Source of the DNA: Streptomyces sp. NBC_00223 | GTDB taxonomy: Bacteria > Actinomycetota > Actinomycetes > Streptomycetales > Streptomycetaceae | DNA length: 64,000 nt | Reading direction: 5' to 3' | NCBI RefSeq assembly: GCF_036199905.1 | Contig: NZ_CP108109.1 | Location: 2,604,001 to 2,668,000 of the forward strand | Shown: positions 54,994 through 63,596 of the stretch, in pieces | How positions within the stretch are numbered: position 1 is the first letter of the stretch | How the letters are laid out: the number at the start of each line of letters is the position of its first letter | Position numbers and translations under genes: made by a program | Notes under the pieces: generated by a model | The model's database searches: none | The model's input: only the letters and a program-made list of their open reading frames with translations | What the model was told of the DNA's origin: nothing

Positions 54994-55031
54994 GGGCCGC
55001 CCGGCAGTGACTCCCACCTGCCGGGCGGCCC
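54994..55031 (+). terminator. Stem-loop between cebE and cebF
   Basis: GGGCCGCCCGGCAG and CTGCCGGGCGGCCC form a perfect 14-bp stem with a 10-nt loop, 11 bp after cebE. In a binding-protein-first operon it probably works as a partial terminator or 3'-end stabiliser that keeps binding protein in excess. Confidence 0.75.
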
Positions 55032-55091
55032 GTATTCCGCTGTGAACCCAGCACCCCCTTGCTGAACACCCCTACGGGAAGGACGCCACTC

Positions 55092-56099
55092 GTGGCCACC
55101 TCCGTCAGGGCGACGTCCGACGGCAGCCCGCCGTCGTCCCGGACCGCCCGCAGCTCGCCCCGCAAGAGCGGCGGCACCGGCCCGCCCGGCGGCTGGCGTG
55201 CCAAGCTGTACCGGCTGGACACCAAAGCGTCGCCGTATGCGTACGTCGCTCCCTTCTTCCTCTGCTTCGCCGCCTTCGGTCTCTTCCCGCTGATCTACAC
55301 GGGCTGGCTCTCCCTGAACCGGGTGGAGCTCGGTACGGACGCGAAGTGGGTGGGTTTCCACAACTACACCCAGTTGTGGGACAACACGTTCTTCTGGACC
55401 GCGCTGCGCAACACCTTCACGCTGGGTCTGATCTCCACCGTCCCGCAGCTGATGATGGCGCTCGGCCTGGCCCACCTGCTCAACTACAAGCTGCGCGGCC
55501 GGGGCTTCTTCCGGGTCGCCATCCTGGCGCCGTACGCCACCTCGATCGCCGCCGCGACGCTGGTCTTCGTCCAGCTGTTCAACCCCGACTACGGGATGAT
55601 CAACCAGCTCCTCGGGCACGTCGGCATCGGCAACGTGTCGTGGGACTCGTCCAAGTGGCCGGCCCAGATCGCCATCTCGGCGATCGTGACCTGGCGCTGG
55701 ACCGGCTACAACGCGCTGATCTACCTGGCCGCCATGCAGGCGGTGCCGATGGACCTGTACGAGGCGGCCGCGCTGGACGGCGCGTCGCGCTTCCGGCAGT
55801 TCATCAGCGTGACGATCCCCTCGATCCGTCCGACGATCTTCTTCACCATCATCGTCTCGACCATCGGCGCCACCCAGCTCTTCGGTGAGCCGCTGATGTT
55901 CGGCGGCAACCTCGGCGTCTCCGGCGGCACCGATCACCAGTACCAGACGCTGAGCCTGTACATGTACGACAAGGGCTGGCAGATCGGCGAGCTCGGCCAG
56001 GCGTCCGCCGTCGCCTGGGTCATGCTGCTGATCCTTCTGCTGATCGGCGCGGTCCAGATGCTCGTCGTGCGGAGCAACCGCCGAAAGCTTGGGGGCTGA
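55092..56099 (+). CDS. cebF: Cello-oligosaccharide ABC transporter permease
   Basis: A 335-residue MalF-type permease with six predicted TM helices after a basic, disordered 50-residue N-terminus. The cytoplasmic coupling EAA loop is EAAALDGASRFRQFISVTIP. GTG at 55092 follows GGAAGGA; an upstream in-frame start at 55059 lacks such a site. It forms the membrane pore with CebG. The next gene starts 3 nt after its stop. Confidence 0.92.
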   Translation: MATSVRATSDGSPPSSRTARSSPRKSGGTGPPGGWRAKLYRLDTKASPYAYVAPFFLCFAAFGLFPLIYTGWLSLNRVELGTDAKWVGFHNYTQLWDNTFFWTALRNTFTLGLISTVPQLMMALGLAHLLNYKLRGRGFFRVAILAPYATSIAAATLVFVQLFNPDYGMINQLLGHVGIGNVSWDSSKWPAQIAISAIVTWRWTGYNALIYLAAMQAVPMDLYEAAALDGASRFRQFISVTIPSIRPTIFFTIIVSTIGATQLFGEPLMFGGNLGVSGGTDHQYQTLSLYMYDKGWQIGELGQASAVAWVMLLILLLIGAVQMLVVRSNRRKLGG

Positions 56100-56102
56100 C
56101 CC

Positions 56103-57023
56103 ATGGCACAAATCACCCAGCCGATCACTCCGGCGGGCCCTCGGCACTCGACGCCCACGCAGAAGCCCGGCCGCCGCCGGCTGCGCTCGGGCGGCGCGGG
56201 CAAGCAGCAGAGCGGCGGACCGATCGCGTACGCCTTTCTGGTCATCGCCACGCTGATCTCGCTGTTCCCGCTGTACTGGACGGTGGTCGCGGCCTCGCGC
56301 ACGGGCCCCGAGCTGGACACGCCGCCGACACCGCTGCTGCCCGGCAGTCATCTGATCGAAAACCTGAAGATCGTATGGGACCAGGTCGATATGACCAAGG
56401 CCCTGATCAACTCCACGATCGTGGCCGGCTTCGTGGCCCTGAGCACGGTGATGTTCGCGACCCTGGCCGGGTTCGCCTTCGCCAAGCTCGAGTTCCGCGG
56501 CCGTAACGCGCTGCTGACCGTCGTGGTGGCCACCATGACCATCCCGCCGCAGCTCACGGTGATCCCGCTCTACCAGATCATCACCGACGTGGGCTGGGTC
56601 GGCCACATCCAGTCGGTGATCCTGCCGTCGCTGGTCGCCGCCTTCGGTGTGTTCTTCATGCGGCAGTACCTCAGCGAGGCGCTGCCCATCGAGCTGATCG
56701 AGGCGGCCCGGGTGGACGGCGCCCACTCGCTGCGGATCATCTGGCACGTGGTGTTCCCGATCGCGCGGCCCGCGATGGCGGTGCTCGGGATGCTGATCTT
56801 CGTCCAGTCCTGGAACGACTTCTTCTGGCCGTTCATCGCGCTCAACCAGCAGAACCCGACCGTGCAGGTGGCGCTGGCGGGCCTGGGCTCGGGCGACCAC
56901 ACGATCGACCACGCCGTGGTGGTGTGCGGCGCGCTCGTCGCCACCCTTCCGCTGCTGCTGGTCTTCATGGTGCTCGGCAAGCAGATTGTCGGCGGCATCA
57001 CGGCCGGCGCGGTCAAGAACTGA
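56103..57023 (+). CDS. cebG: Cello-oligosaccharide ABC transporter permease
   Basis: A 306-residue MalG-type permease, partner of CebF, with six TM helices. Its EAA loop reads EAARVDGAHSLRIIWHVVFP, where the ATPase docks. No ATP-binding subunit is encoded in this operon; in known Streptomyces systems the shared ATPase MsiK, from another locus, energises CebEFG. The bglC gene follows at 54 bp. Confidence 0.92.
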   Translation: MAQITQPITPAGPRHSTPTQKPGRRRLRSGGAGKQQSGGPIAYAFLVIATLISLFPLYWTVVAASRTGPELDTPPTPLLPGSHLIENLKIVWDQVDMTKALINSTIVAGFVALSTVMFATLAGFAFAKLEFRGRNALLTVVVATMTIPPQLTVIPLYQIITDVGWVGHIQSVILPSLVAAFGVFFMRQYLSEALPIELIEAARVDGAHSLRIIWHVVFPIARPAMAVLGMLIFVQSWNDFFWPFIALNQQNPTVQVALAGLGSGDHTIDHAVVVCGALVATLPLLLVFMVLGKQIVGGITAGAVKN

Positions 57024-57077
57024 CCCCACCCTCATCCCCCTCCCCCGACTACCCCCTGATTCCCCTGGAGTCCCCGC

Positions 57078-58559
57078 ATGACAGCTGTCCGTTCAGAGAG
57101 TGCCGAGCTCTCGACGAGCTCGGCCGCGCTCCGATTCCCCCCCGGCTTCGTCTGGGGGGCGGCCACCGCCGCCTACCAGATCGAGGGCGCTGCGGCCGAG
57201 GACGGCCGCACCCCTTCGATCTGGGACACCTTCAGCCACACGCCCGGCCGCGTCCTCAACGGGGACACGGGGGACATCGCGGCCGACCACTACCACCGCT
57301 TCCGTGACGACGTCGCACTGATGTCGGACCTCAACCTGGGCGCGTACCGCTTCTCGGTCTCCTGGTCGCGGGTGCAGCCCACCGGTCGCGGCCCGGCGAT
57401 CCAGCGCGGCCTGGACTTCTACCGGCAGCTCGTCGACGAACTGCTGGAGAAGGGCATCACCCCGGTCGCCACCCTCTACCACTGGGACCTCCCGCAGGAC
57501 CTGGAGGACGTCGGCGGCTGGACCGTACGCGACACCACCGAGCGGTTCGCCGAGTACGCCGGCATCGTCGCCGGTGCCCTCGGCGACCGGGTGCCGTACT
57601 GGACGACCCTCAACGAGCCGTGGTGCTCGGCCTTCCTCGGTTACGGCTCCGGGGTGCACGCCCCCGGCCGTACCGAGCCCGAGGCGGCGCTCAAGGCCGT
57701 CCACCACCTCAATCTCGCCCATGGCCGGGCGATCGGGGTTCTGCGTTCCGTTCTCCCCGCTACAGCGCAGACCTCGATCACCCTCAATCTCCACCAGATC
57801 CGCCCGCTGACGGAGTCCGCGGCCGACCAGGACGCCGCCCGCCGGATCGACGCGGTCGGCAACCGGGTCTTCCTCGGTCCGATCCTCGGCGACGGCTACC
57901 CCGCCGACCTGCTGGCCGACACCGCGCACCTGGTCGACTGGAACGCGCTGGTCAAGGACGGCGACCTCGCCGAGATCTCCCGCCCGATCGACCTGCTGGG
58001 CATCAACTACTACACGCCCACCCTGGTGTCCGACGGCAGCGACCAGAGCGCCGAGTCCGAGCGGACCCGCAACGACGGCCACGGCGCCAGCGACTTCTCG
58101 CCCTGGCCCGGCTCGGAGCACGTCGCCTTCCACCTCGCCCCCGGCGAGACCACGGCGATGCGCTGGGCGGTCGACGCGACCGGTCTGTACGACCTGCTGA
58201 TGCGCGTGCACCGGGAGCACCCCGGGCTGCCGATGATGGTCACCGAGAACGGTGCCGCCTACGACGACTACATCTCGCCCGAGGGCGCGATCAACGACCC
58301 GCAGCGCATCGAGTACCTGCGCGGCCACCTGGCGGCCGTGCACCGCGCGCAGGGCGCGGGCGCCGATGTCCGCGGCTACTTCCTGTGGTCGCTGATGGAC
58401 AACTTCGAGTGGGCGTACGGCTACAGCAAGCGCTTCGGCGCGGTGTACGTGGACTTCGGCACGCAGCGCCGTATCCCGAAGCAGAGCGCGCACTGGTACG
58501 CGTCGGTGGCGCGCGACAACGTCCTTCCGGACCTCCCGGAGGAGGACGGGAAGTCCTGA
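57078..58559 (+). CDS. bglC: GH1 beta-glucosidase
   Basis: A 493-residue intracellular GH1 enzyme (no signal peptide) that converts imported cello-oligosaccharides to glucose and so also removes the CebR inducer. N-terminal [19 protein letters not shown], acid/base Glu in TTLNEPW (about residue 180) and nucleophile Glu in [12 protein letters not shown] (about 394) are all present, and [13 protein letters not shown] is the family C-terminal signature. Last gene of the ceb operon, followed by two hairpins. Confidence 0.95.
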   Translation: MTAVRSESAELSTSSAALRFPPGFVWGAATAAYQIEGAAAEDGRTPSIWDTFSHTPGRVLNGDTGDIAADHYHRFRDDVALMSDLNLGAYRFSVSWSRVQPTGRGPAIQRGLDFYRQLVDELLEKGITPVATLYHWDLPQDLEDVGGWTVRDTTERFAEYAGIVAGALGDRVPYWTTLNEPWCSAFLGYGSGVHAPGRTEPEAALKAVHHLNLAHGRAIGVLRSVLPATAQTSITLNLHQIRPLTESAADQDAARRIDAVGNRVFLGPILGDGYPADLLADTAHLVDWNALVKDGDLAEISRPIDLLGINYYTPTLVSDGSDQSAESERTRNDGHGASDFSPWPGSEHVAFHLAPGETTAMRWAVDATGLYDLLMRVHREHPGLPMMVTENGAAYDDYISPEGAINDPQRIEYLRGHLAAVHRAQGAGADVRGYFLWSLMDNFEWAYGYSKRFGAVYVDFGTQRRIPKQSAHWYASVARDNVLPDLPEEDGKS

Positions 58560-58566
58560 GGGGACG

Positions 58567-58608
58567 GGTGCGTGTGCGGCGGTTCGAGGGTGCCGCCGCA
58601 CACGCACC
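58567..58608 (+). terminator. First terminator after bglC
   Basis: A perfect 16-bp stem (GGTGCGTGTGCGGCGG with its complement) and a 10-nt loop, 7 bp past the bglC stop. Confidence 0.85.
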
Positions 58609-58610
58609 GA

Positions 58611-58642
58611 TGCTCCTGTCCCGTGGGGGTGGGACAGGAGCA
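58611..58642 (+). terminator. Second hairpin after bglC
   Basis: TGCTCCTGTCCC and GGGACAGGAGCA pair perfectly around an 8-nt loop, immediately after the first hairpin. Confidence 0.75.
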
Positions 58643-58825
58643 CGGGTTCCGGCAGGTGGGGTTGCCGGAGCTGTGGGACGGCCGACGCGAACGGCGTACG
58701 GATCGACGGCGACGCGGGCAGCACGCTAGCGGCCGCAGAGCCCGGTGCGGAGCGTCCGGACGGCTTCTTATGCCGGGCTTAAGGGCAGGGAAGGCCGGGC
58801 TTAACGCCGGCCGGCGGCCCGGGGC

Positions 58826-59527
58826 TCAGCTCGGCCCGGTGGAGTCCAGATGGGCGAAGACCACCACATTGGCCTCGTAGTCCTTCTTCTGGTGGTCGTA
58901 CGCGCCGCCGCAGGTGATGATCCGCAGCTCGGCGTCCGGGGTGTCCCCGTAGACCCGCTGGTCCGGGAAGTCCGTCTTCGAGAAGGTCTCGACCGAGTCG
59001 ACCTTGAAGACCGCGGTGGTGCCGTCGGCGCGGGTGATCTCGGCGGTGCTGCCCGGCTTGAGCAGCGGCAGCAGGAAGAACACCGCGGGCCCGGTCTTGG
59101 TGTCGACATGGCCGGCCACGATCGCGTTGCCGAGTTCACCGGGCGTGGGGCCGCCCTCGAACCAGCCCGCGAGGTTGTTGTTGTCGTCCGGCGGCGGCTG
59201 GAGCACCCCCGAGGCGTCCATGGACAGCGGGGTGAAGGGCGCGTTCACCCCGATGGCGGAGATGGTCAGCCGGGTCGGCGGGGACGCGGGCAGCGACGGG
59301 CCGTCGGTGGGCGGCGGCGTCGTGGTGACCGGGGCGGCGGGAGCGGCGGCCTGGACCGGGGCGGTGGGCAGCTCCGAGCCGGAGGAGTCGATGGAGTTGT
59401 AGACCATCAGGGCCCCGAGCAGCGCCGTGGCGGCGGCCCAGCGCAGGGCGCGCGACTGGGGGTCACGGGCCCGTACGGCTCCTTCGCCGTCCTGCCGGAC
59501 ATCGCGCTGCGGGACTTGCGTGGCCAT
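58826..59527 (-). CDS. Class F sortase
   Basis: A 233-residue membrane-anchored sortase-fold protein. One N-terminal TM (about 30-50) is followed by a Pro/Thr-rich linker and the beta-barrel. The active-site His is in VAGHVDTKTG and the Cys in LRIITCGG. The third expected residue, an Arg before the last strand, is not obvious: the region reads DYEANVVVFAHL. It could attach or release surface proteins; the next gene downstream in coordinate encodes a small surface-type protein. ATG at 59527. Confidence 0.85.
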   Translation of the reverse strand: MATQVPQRDVRQDGEGAVRARDPQSRALRWAAATALLGALMVYNSIDSSGSELPTAPVQAAAPAAPVTTTPPPTDGPSLPASPPTRLTISAIGVNAPFTPLSMDASGVLQPPPDDNNNLAGWFEGGPTPGELGNAIVAGHVDTKTGPAVFFLLPLLKPGSTAEITRADGTTAVFKVDSVETFSKTDFPDQRVYGDTPDAELRIITCGGAYDHQKKDYEANVVVFAHLDSTGPS

Positions 59528-59704
59528 GGGGCGGAACGCCTTTCCGAACGGGGACGGGACCGGAGAGCCGAACCGGCGTGGCCACCGCCGGGGACGACGG
59601 TGGCCACGCCAGCGGCGTGTCAGCGATACGGCGATTCAGCGGTACTGCTGTTCAGCGGTGCAGCGATACAGAGGTGCAGCGGTGCGGCGGTCGGTAGGAC
59701 CCGC

Positions 59705-60085
59705 TCAGGCGAGCGCGCCGGCCGAGGTACGGCGGCGGCGCAGCACGAACGCGCCGGCGCCGAGGCCGCCGAGCAGCAGCAGCGAACCGGCCGCCATGCT
59801 GCCGCCGCCGCCCATCGACATGCCGCCGCCACCGGTGTGCAGACCGCCGTGCGGACGGCCGTCGTGGCCGCTCCAGTCGCCGTCGCCGGAGCCGCCGTAC
59901 TTGCCGCCGCCGTCGGCGGGCGACGAGGCGTCCGGGCCGGCGCCGTGGGAATCGGCGGATGCGGACGAACTCGACGCGCCCGGGTCGTAGGCGTTGACGG
60001 CCCCCGTGGCATGGGCTGCGGGGGCTGCGAAGGCGAGACAAGCAGTGAGCGCGGCTCCGGCCAGCAGGGTACGAGCAGTACGCAT
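59705..60085 (-). CDS. Small Gly/Ser-rich cell-surface protein, signal peptide and C-terminal TM
   Basis: A 126-residue protein: signal peptide (about 1-27, ending AHATG), a low-complexity Ser/Gly/His-rich ectodomain (about 30-92), a single TM (SLLLLGGLGAGAFVL) and a positive tail RRRRTSAGALA. The hydrophobic-plus-basic tail is what sortase substrates have, but no LPxTG is visible; the nearest string is GLHTGGGG. It is 177 bp upstream of the sortase gene on the same strand and may be its partner. Family not recognised. Confidence 0.75.
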   Translation of the reverse strand: MRTARTLLAGAALTACLAFAAPAAHATGAVNAYDPGASSSSASADSHGAGPDASSPADGGGKYGGSGDGDWSGHDGRPHGGLHTGGGGMSMGGGGSMAAGSLLLLGGLGAGAFVLRRRRTSAGALA

Positions 60086-60390
60086 GTGACATTCCTTCCG
60101 CCGAGACGTGCGCCGGCTGACATGGAGTCGGCCAAGGGGAGCGCAGTGACGACATGATCAACGTCAGTCAGGCCCGCGGTCCGTGCCACCGGAGAGGGCC
60201 ACATGAGGGCGGCGGCTGCGCCCTTCGGGTGGCGGATACGCACGGACGGCCCCTCGGTCACCCGCTCGGACGGGCCGGACGGCGCGGCGTGCCGGGGTCG
60301 CCGCACAGTGGGGAACGACTGGTGAGGCACGAGCAGCAGCCGCGCACGGCAGCAGCACCCCGGGCGCGCGACCCCCTCTGAAAGGACGTC
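60086..60390. promoter_or_regulatory. Divergent region between surface protein and multicopper oxidase
   Basis: 305 bp hold both promoters. An inverted repeat TGACG (60147-60151) / CGTCA (60162-60166) with a 10-nt gap is the only operator-like element I see. No gene is supported. Confidence 0.4.
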
Positions 60391-61563
60391 ATGCCATCGG
60401 ACCAGGCACGTGAATCGCAGCCCGGCAACGGCCGCCGGGCGCTGCTGCGGGCGCTGACGGGCGGCGGCGCCCTGACGGCCCTGAGTCTGTCGGCCGCGCC
60501 CGGCGCCACGGCCGCGGCGCCCGCCGCCGCCCCGGCGGGCGACCCCTTCGCCCTCGAACTCTTCCGGCCCGGCGGCCGGGTGCGCGAGTACTGGGTGCAG
60601 GCCGACTCCTTCGCGCACAACGTGGCGCCCAACGGCTACGACGGCATGACGGGCATGCGCTTCACCGCCGACCAGACCACCTTCCAGGCGGTGGGCTTCC
60701 GCGCCTACACCCCCGACTGGGGCCGGCCGCTCGAAGCCGACTTCGGGCCGGGCGGTGTCGGGGCCAACAGCGGCATCCCGGGTCCCGTGCTGCGCGGCGA
60801 GGTCGGCGACACCCTGCGGGTGCACTTCCGCAACAACGACTCCCACTACAAGTGGCCGCACAGCATGCACCCGCACGGGGTGCGCTACGACCCGGACAGC
60901 GACGGCGGTTGGCTCGCCGACGACCCGGACCGGCCCGGAACCGCCGTGCCGTACCAGGGGACTTACACCTACACCTGGACGTGTGTGCCCGGTTCCGTGG
61001 GGAGTTGGCCCTATCACGACCACGCGGCGCCGCAGAGCGTCGGGCACGACCCGGCCACCGGGACGGCCGCCGCCATGGGGTCGGCGGACGGCACGGCGGA
61101 CCGGGCGCACCCGGCGCCGGGCGGTGGTCTGGTGATGGAGATCGGGGCCGAGCTGGGTCTGTTCGGGATGATCGCCGTAACCGACGGGTCGACGCCGAAG
61201 GTGGACCGGGAGTTCGTGCTGTTCTTCCACGACGTGTCGGCCGCGGACGCGCCCTCACTCGCACAGGACGTGTCGCTGTGCAACGGCGGCGCCTTCGTCG
61301 ACAACGCGCCCACCTTCACCGCCCGCCCGGGTGACCGGGTGCGCTGGCGGGTGGGCACCCTGGGCAACTCCTTCCATGTCTTCCACATCCACGGCCACCG
61401 CTGGCTCAGCCACGAGGGCTGGGTGGACTCGCAGGTGCTCGGGCCCGCCACGACGCTGACCGTCGAGTACCGCGAGGACAACCCGGGCGACTGGATCTAC
61501 CACTGCCATGTGCCCGGCCACATGATGCGCGGCATGGCGGGCCGCTACCGGGTCGGCGGCTGA
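60391..61563 (+). CDS. Multicopper oxidase
   Basis: A 390-residue two-domain-size multicopper oxidase, probably Tat-exported: GRRALLRALTGGGALTALSLSA carries a twin arginine. Copper-ligand clusters are HSMHPHG and WPYHDH (type 2/3 sites) in the first half and HVFHIHGHRW plus HCHVPGHMMRGM in the second, the latter giving the type 1 His-Cys-His with a Met axial ligand. It should oxidise phenolic or metal substrates with O2. ATG at 60391 follows GAAAGGA. No copper chaperone gene is nearby. Confidence 0.9.
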   Translation: MPSDQARESQPGNGRRALLRALTGGGALTALSLSAAPGATAAAPAAAPAGDPFALELFRPGGRVREYWVQADSFAHNVAPNGYDGMTGMRFTADQTTFQAVGFRAYTPDWGRPLEADFGPGGVGANSGIPGPVLRGEVGDTLRVHFRNNDSHYKWPHSMHPHGVRYDPDSDGGWLADDPDRPGTAVPYQGTYTYTWTCVPGSVGSWPYHDHAAPQSVGHDPATGTAAAMGSADGTADRAHPAPGGGLVMEIGAELGLFGMIAVTDGSTPKVDREFVLFFHDVSAADAPSLAQDVSLCNGGAFVDNAPTFTARPGDRVRWRVGTLGNSFHVFHIHGHRWLSHEGWVDSQVLGPATTLTVEYREDNPGDWIYHCHVPGHMMRGMAGRYRVGG

Positions 61564-61604
61564 CCGTCCCGCCGCCGAGGGGCCGTACCCCGGGGGCCGT
61601 AGCC

Positions 61605-61639
61605 GGGGGGCCGTACCCGATCCCCGGATACGGCCCCCC
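61605..61639 (+). terminator. Terminator after the multicopper oxidase gene
   Basis: GGGGGGCCGTA and TACGGCCCCCC pair perfectly around a 13-nt loop, 41 bp past the stop. Three copies of GGGGCCGTA precede it. Confidence 0.75.
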
Positions 61640-61645
61640 GGCCGC

Positions 61646-61669
61646 CTGTCGGGCCCGCGGGCCCGACAG
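61646..61669. terminator. Palindromic hairpin between convergent genes
   Basis: CTGTCGGGCCC and GGGCCCGACAG flank a 2-nt centre; it probably serves the FAD hydroxylase gene ending at 61699 on the minus strand. Confidence 0.65.
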
Positions 61670-61698
61670 CCCGCCGGCCCTCCGGCCCTCCGGCCCGT

Positions 61699-63327
61699 TC
61701 AGTCCTGGCGGAACACCTCGCGCAGCACCCGCTCCAAGGTCCCCTCCGGGTCGGGGCAGGCGCCCTCGGCCCGCCAGGCCACGAATCCGTCGGGGCGCAC
61801 CAGCACGGCGCCGTCCTGTCCGGTCCCGTGCAGCCGCGCCCAGTCGGCGCCGTCCTGCGGGACCAGGTCGTGGTCGGGGCCCGGCCCGACGCGGTAGCGG
61901 TCCAGCGGGACGCAGGTCCGCTCGGCGGCCCGCCGGCCGGCCTCGTGCCAGGCGCCGCCCGCCGGGCCGCTGACGAGCACCGGTGTGCGCTCGTACAGAT
62001 CCAGCGCGGAGAGCCGTTCGTCGCCGCGGCGCAGCCACAGGTGCGGGGCACGGCCGCCCGGTTCGGCGACGGGCCGGAAGTCCTCGGGGACCGGCCGGCC
62101 GTCGGCGGGGGCGCCCTCGACCGCGCCGGTCAGATAGCGGTAGCCCAGCACCACCGCGAGCATTCCGGCCTGCCGCCCGGTGCCGGGGCTGACGTCGTAC
62201 CCGGGGTGGCGGTGCTCGGCCGAGCGGGAGGAGGCGCGGGCGCCGGTGGCCAGCGCGACCGCGCGGCGCTCGGCGTCGTAGGTCTCCAGCAGTCCGGGGC
62301 CGGCCCAGCCGTGCAGCACGGCGGCCAGCTTCCAGGCGAGGTTGTGGGCGTCCTGGATGCCGGTGTTCGAGCCGAAGGCGCCCGTGGGCGACATCTCGTG
62401 GGCGGAGTCGCCGGCCAGGAAGATCCGGCCGTCGGAGTAACGCTCGGCCACCCGTTCGGCCGCGTGCCAGGGGGCCTTTCCGGTGATCTCGACCTCCAGG
62501 TCGGGGACGCCGGTCGCGGTCCGGATGAGCCGTACGCAGCGCTCGTCGGTGAAGTCCTCCAGCGTCTCGCCGTCGTCGGGGCACCAGGGCGCGTGGAAGA
62601 CCCAGTGCTGCGCGTTGTCCACCGGCAGCAGCGCGCCCGGGCTCTCGGGGTTGGTCAGGTAGCAGACGATGAAGCGCCGGTCGCCGACCGCGTCGGCCAG
62701 CCGCTTGGCGGTGAAGGTGACGCTCACGTTGTGGAAGAGGTCGCCGGGCCCGGTCATGGCGATGCCGAGCCCTTCGCGCACCGGGCTGCGCGGACCGTCG
62801 GCGGCGACCAGGTAGTCCGCCCGGACCGTACGGGTCTCGCCGGTGTCCCGTGACCTGATCTCGGCCGTGACCCCGTCGGCGTCCTGGGCGCAGGAGACCA
62901 GTTCGGTGCCGAAGCGCATGTCGCCGCCGAGATCACGGGCGGCGTCCAGCAGCACCGGCTCCAGGTCGTTCTGGCTGCACAGGCACCAGCCGGAGGGGCT
63001 GAGCCGGGACAGGGCCCCGCCCGGGTCGATCTGCCGGAACAGCCACTCCTGTTCCGAGCCGGTCAGCGTGTCGGCCTGCAGGATGCCGTGGTTCTCGGCC
63101 AGGACGGAGGCCGCCTCGCGGATCGCGGGCTCCACGCCCGCGGCCCGGAACAGCTCCATCGTGCGGACGTTGTTGCCGCGCCCGCGGGGGTGGTGCGAGG
63201 TGCGCGCGTGCCGCTCCACGAGCAGGTGCGGAACGCCCAGGCGGCCGAGGAAGAGCGACGTGGACAGCCCCACCAGGGAGCCGCCGACGATCAGGACGGG
63301 CACGCGGTCGTCGGTCTTGTGTGTCAT
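61699..63327 (-). CDS. FAD-dependent aromatic hydroxylase, polyketide/spore-pigment type
   Basis: A 542-residue class A flavoprotein monooxygenase. FAD motifs are VPVLIVGGSLVGLSTSLFLGRLG (GxGxxG variant GGSLVG), YLVAADGPRSPVRE (the DG motif) and RIFLAGDSAHEMSPTGAFGSNTGIQDAHNLAWKLA; a thioredoxin-like C-terminal domain follows, as in polyketide-tailoring enzymes. It is divergent from an ABM-domain gene, an order seen in whiE-type spore-pigment clusters, where the homologous gene is ORFVIII. ATG at 63327 follows GGAGAC. The WhiE assignment is inference from two genes. Confidence 0.85.
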   Translation of the reverse strand: MTHKTDDRVPVLIVGGSLVGLSTSLFLGRLGVPHLLVERHARTSHHPRGRGNNVRTMELFRAAGVEPAIREAASVLAENHGILQADTLTGSEQEWLFRQIDPGGALSRLSPSGWCLCSQNDLEPVLLDAARDLGGDMRFGTELVSCAQDADGVTAEIRSRDTGETRTVRADYLVAADGPRSPVREGLGIAMTGPGDLFHNVSVTFTAKRLADAVGDRRFIVCYLTNPESPGALLPVDNAQHWVFHAPWCPDDGETLEDFTDERCVRLIRTATGVPDLEVEITGKAPWHAAERVAERYSDGRIFLAGDSAHEMSPTGAFGSNTGIQDAHNLAWKLAAVLHGWAGPGLLETYDAERRAVALATGARASSRSAEHRHPGYDVSPGTGRQAGMLAVVLGYRYLTGAVEGAPADGRPVPEDFRPVAEPGGRAPHLWLRRGDERLSALDLYERTPVLVSGPAGGAWHEAGRRAAERTCVPLDRYRVGPGPDHDLVPQDGADWARLHGTGQDGAVLVRPDGFVAWRAEGACPDPEGTLERVLREVFRQD

Positions 63328-63596
63328 GCGGTGTCTCCAGGGTGAGGGGGCTCGGCGGTCCCGGCCCGGTACGCGGGAGCGGCGGCCGCCGGCTGCTTTC
63401 CGGCTGCGTTGCTCCATTCCCTGCCGGGAGCCCGTCGACCGGCGCTTCACCCGCCCGCCGCACGCACCGTGCGCGATCCACGGCGCCGCGTGAGCATCGG
63501 TGGTAGCCGGACCCGCCGGCCGCACACGGCTTCCGGCATATGCCGGGGTCCCGCGCCGCGGGCCCCGCGGCCCCGCACTGGAGAGGAACGAACCCC

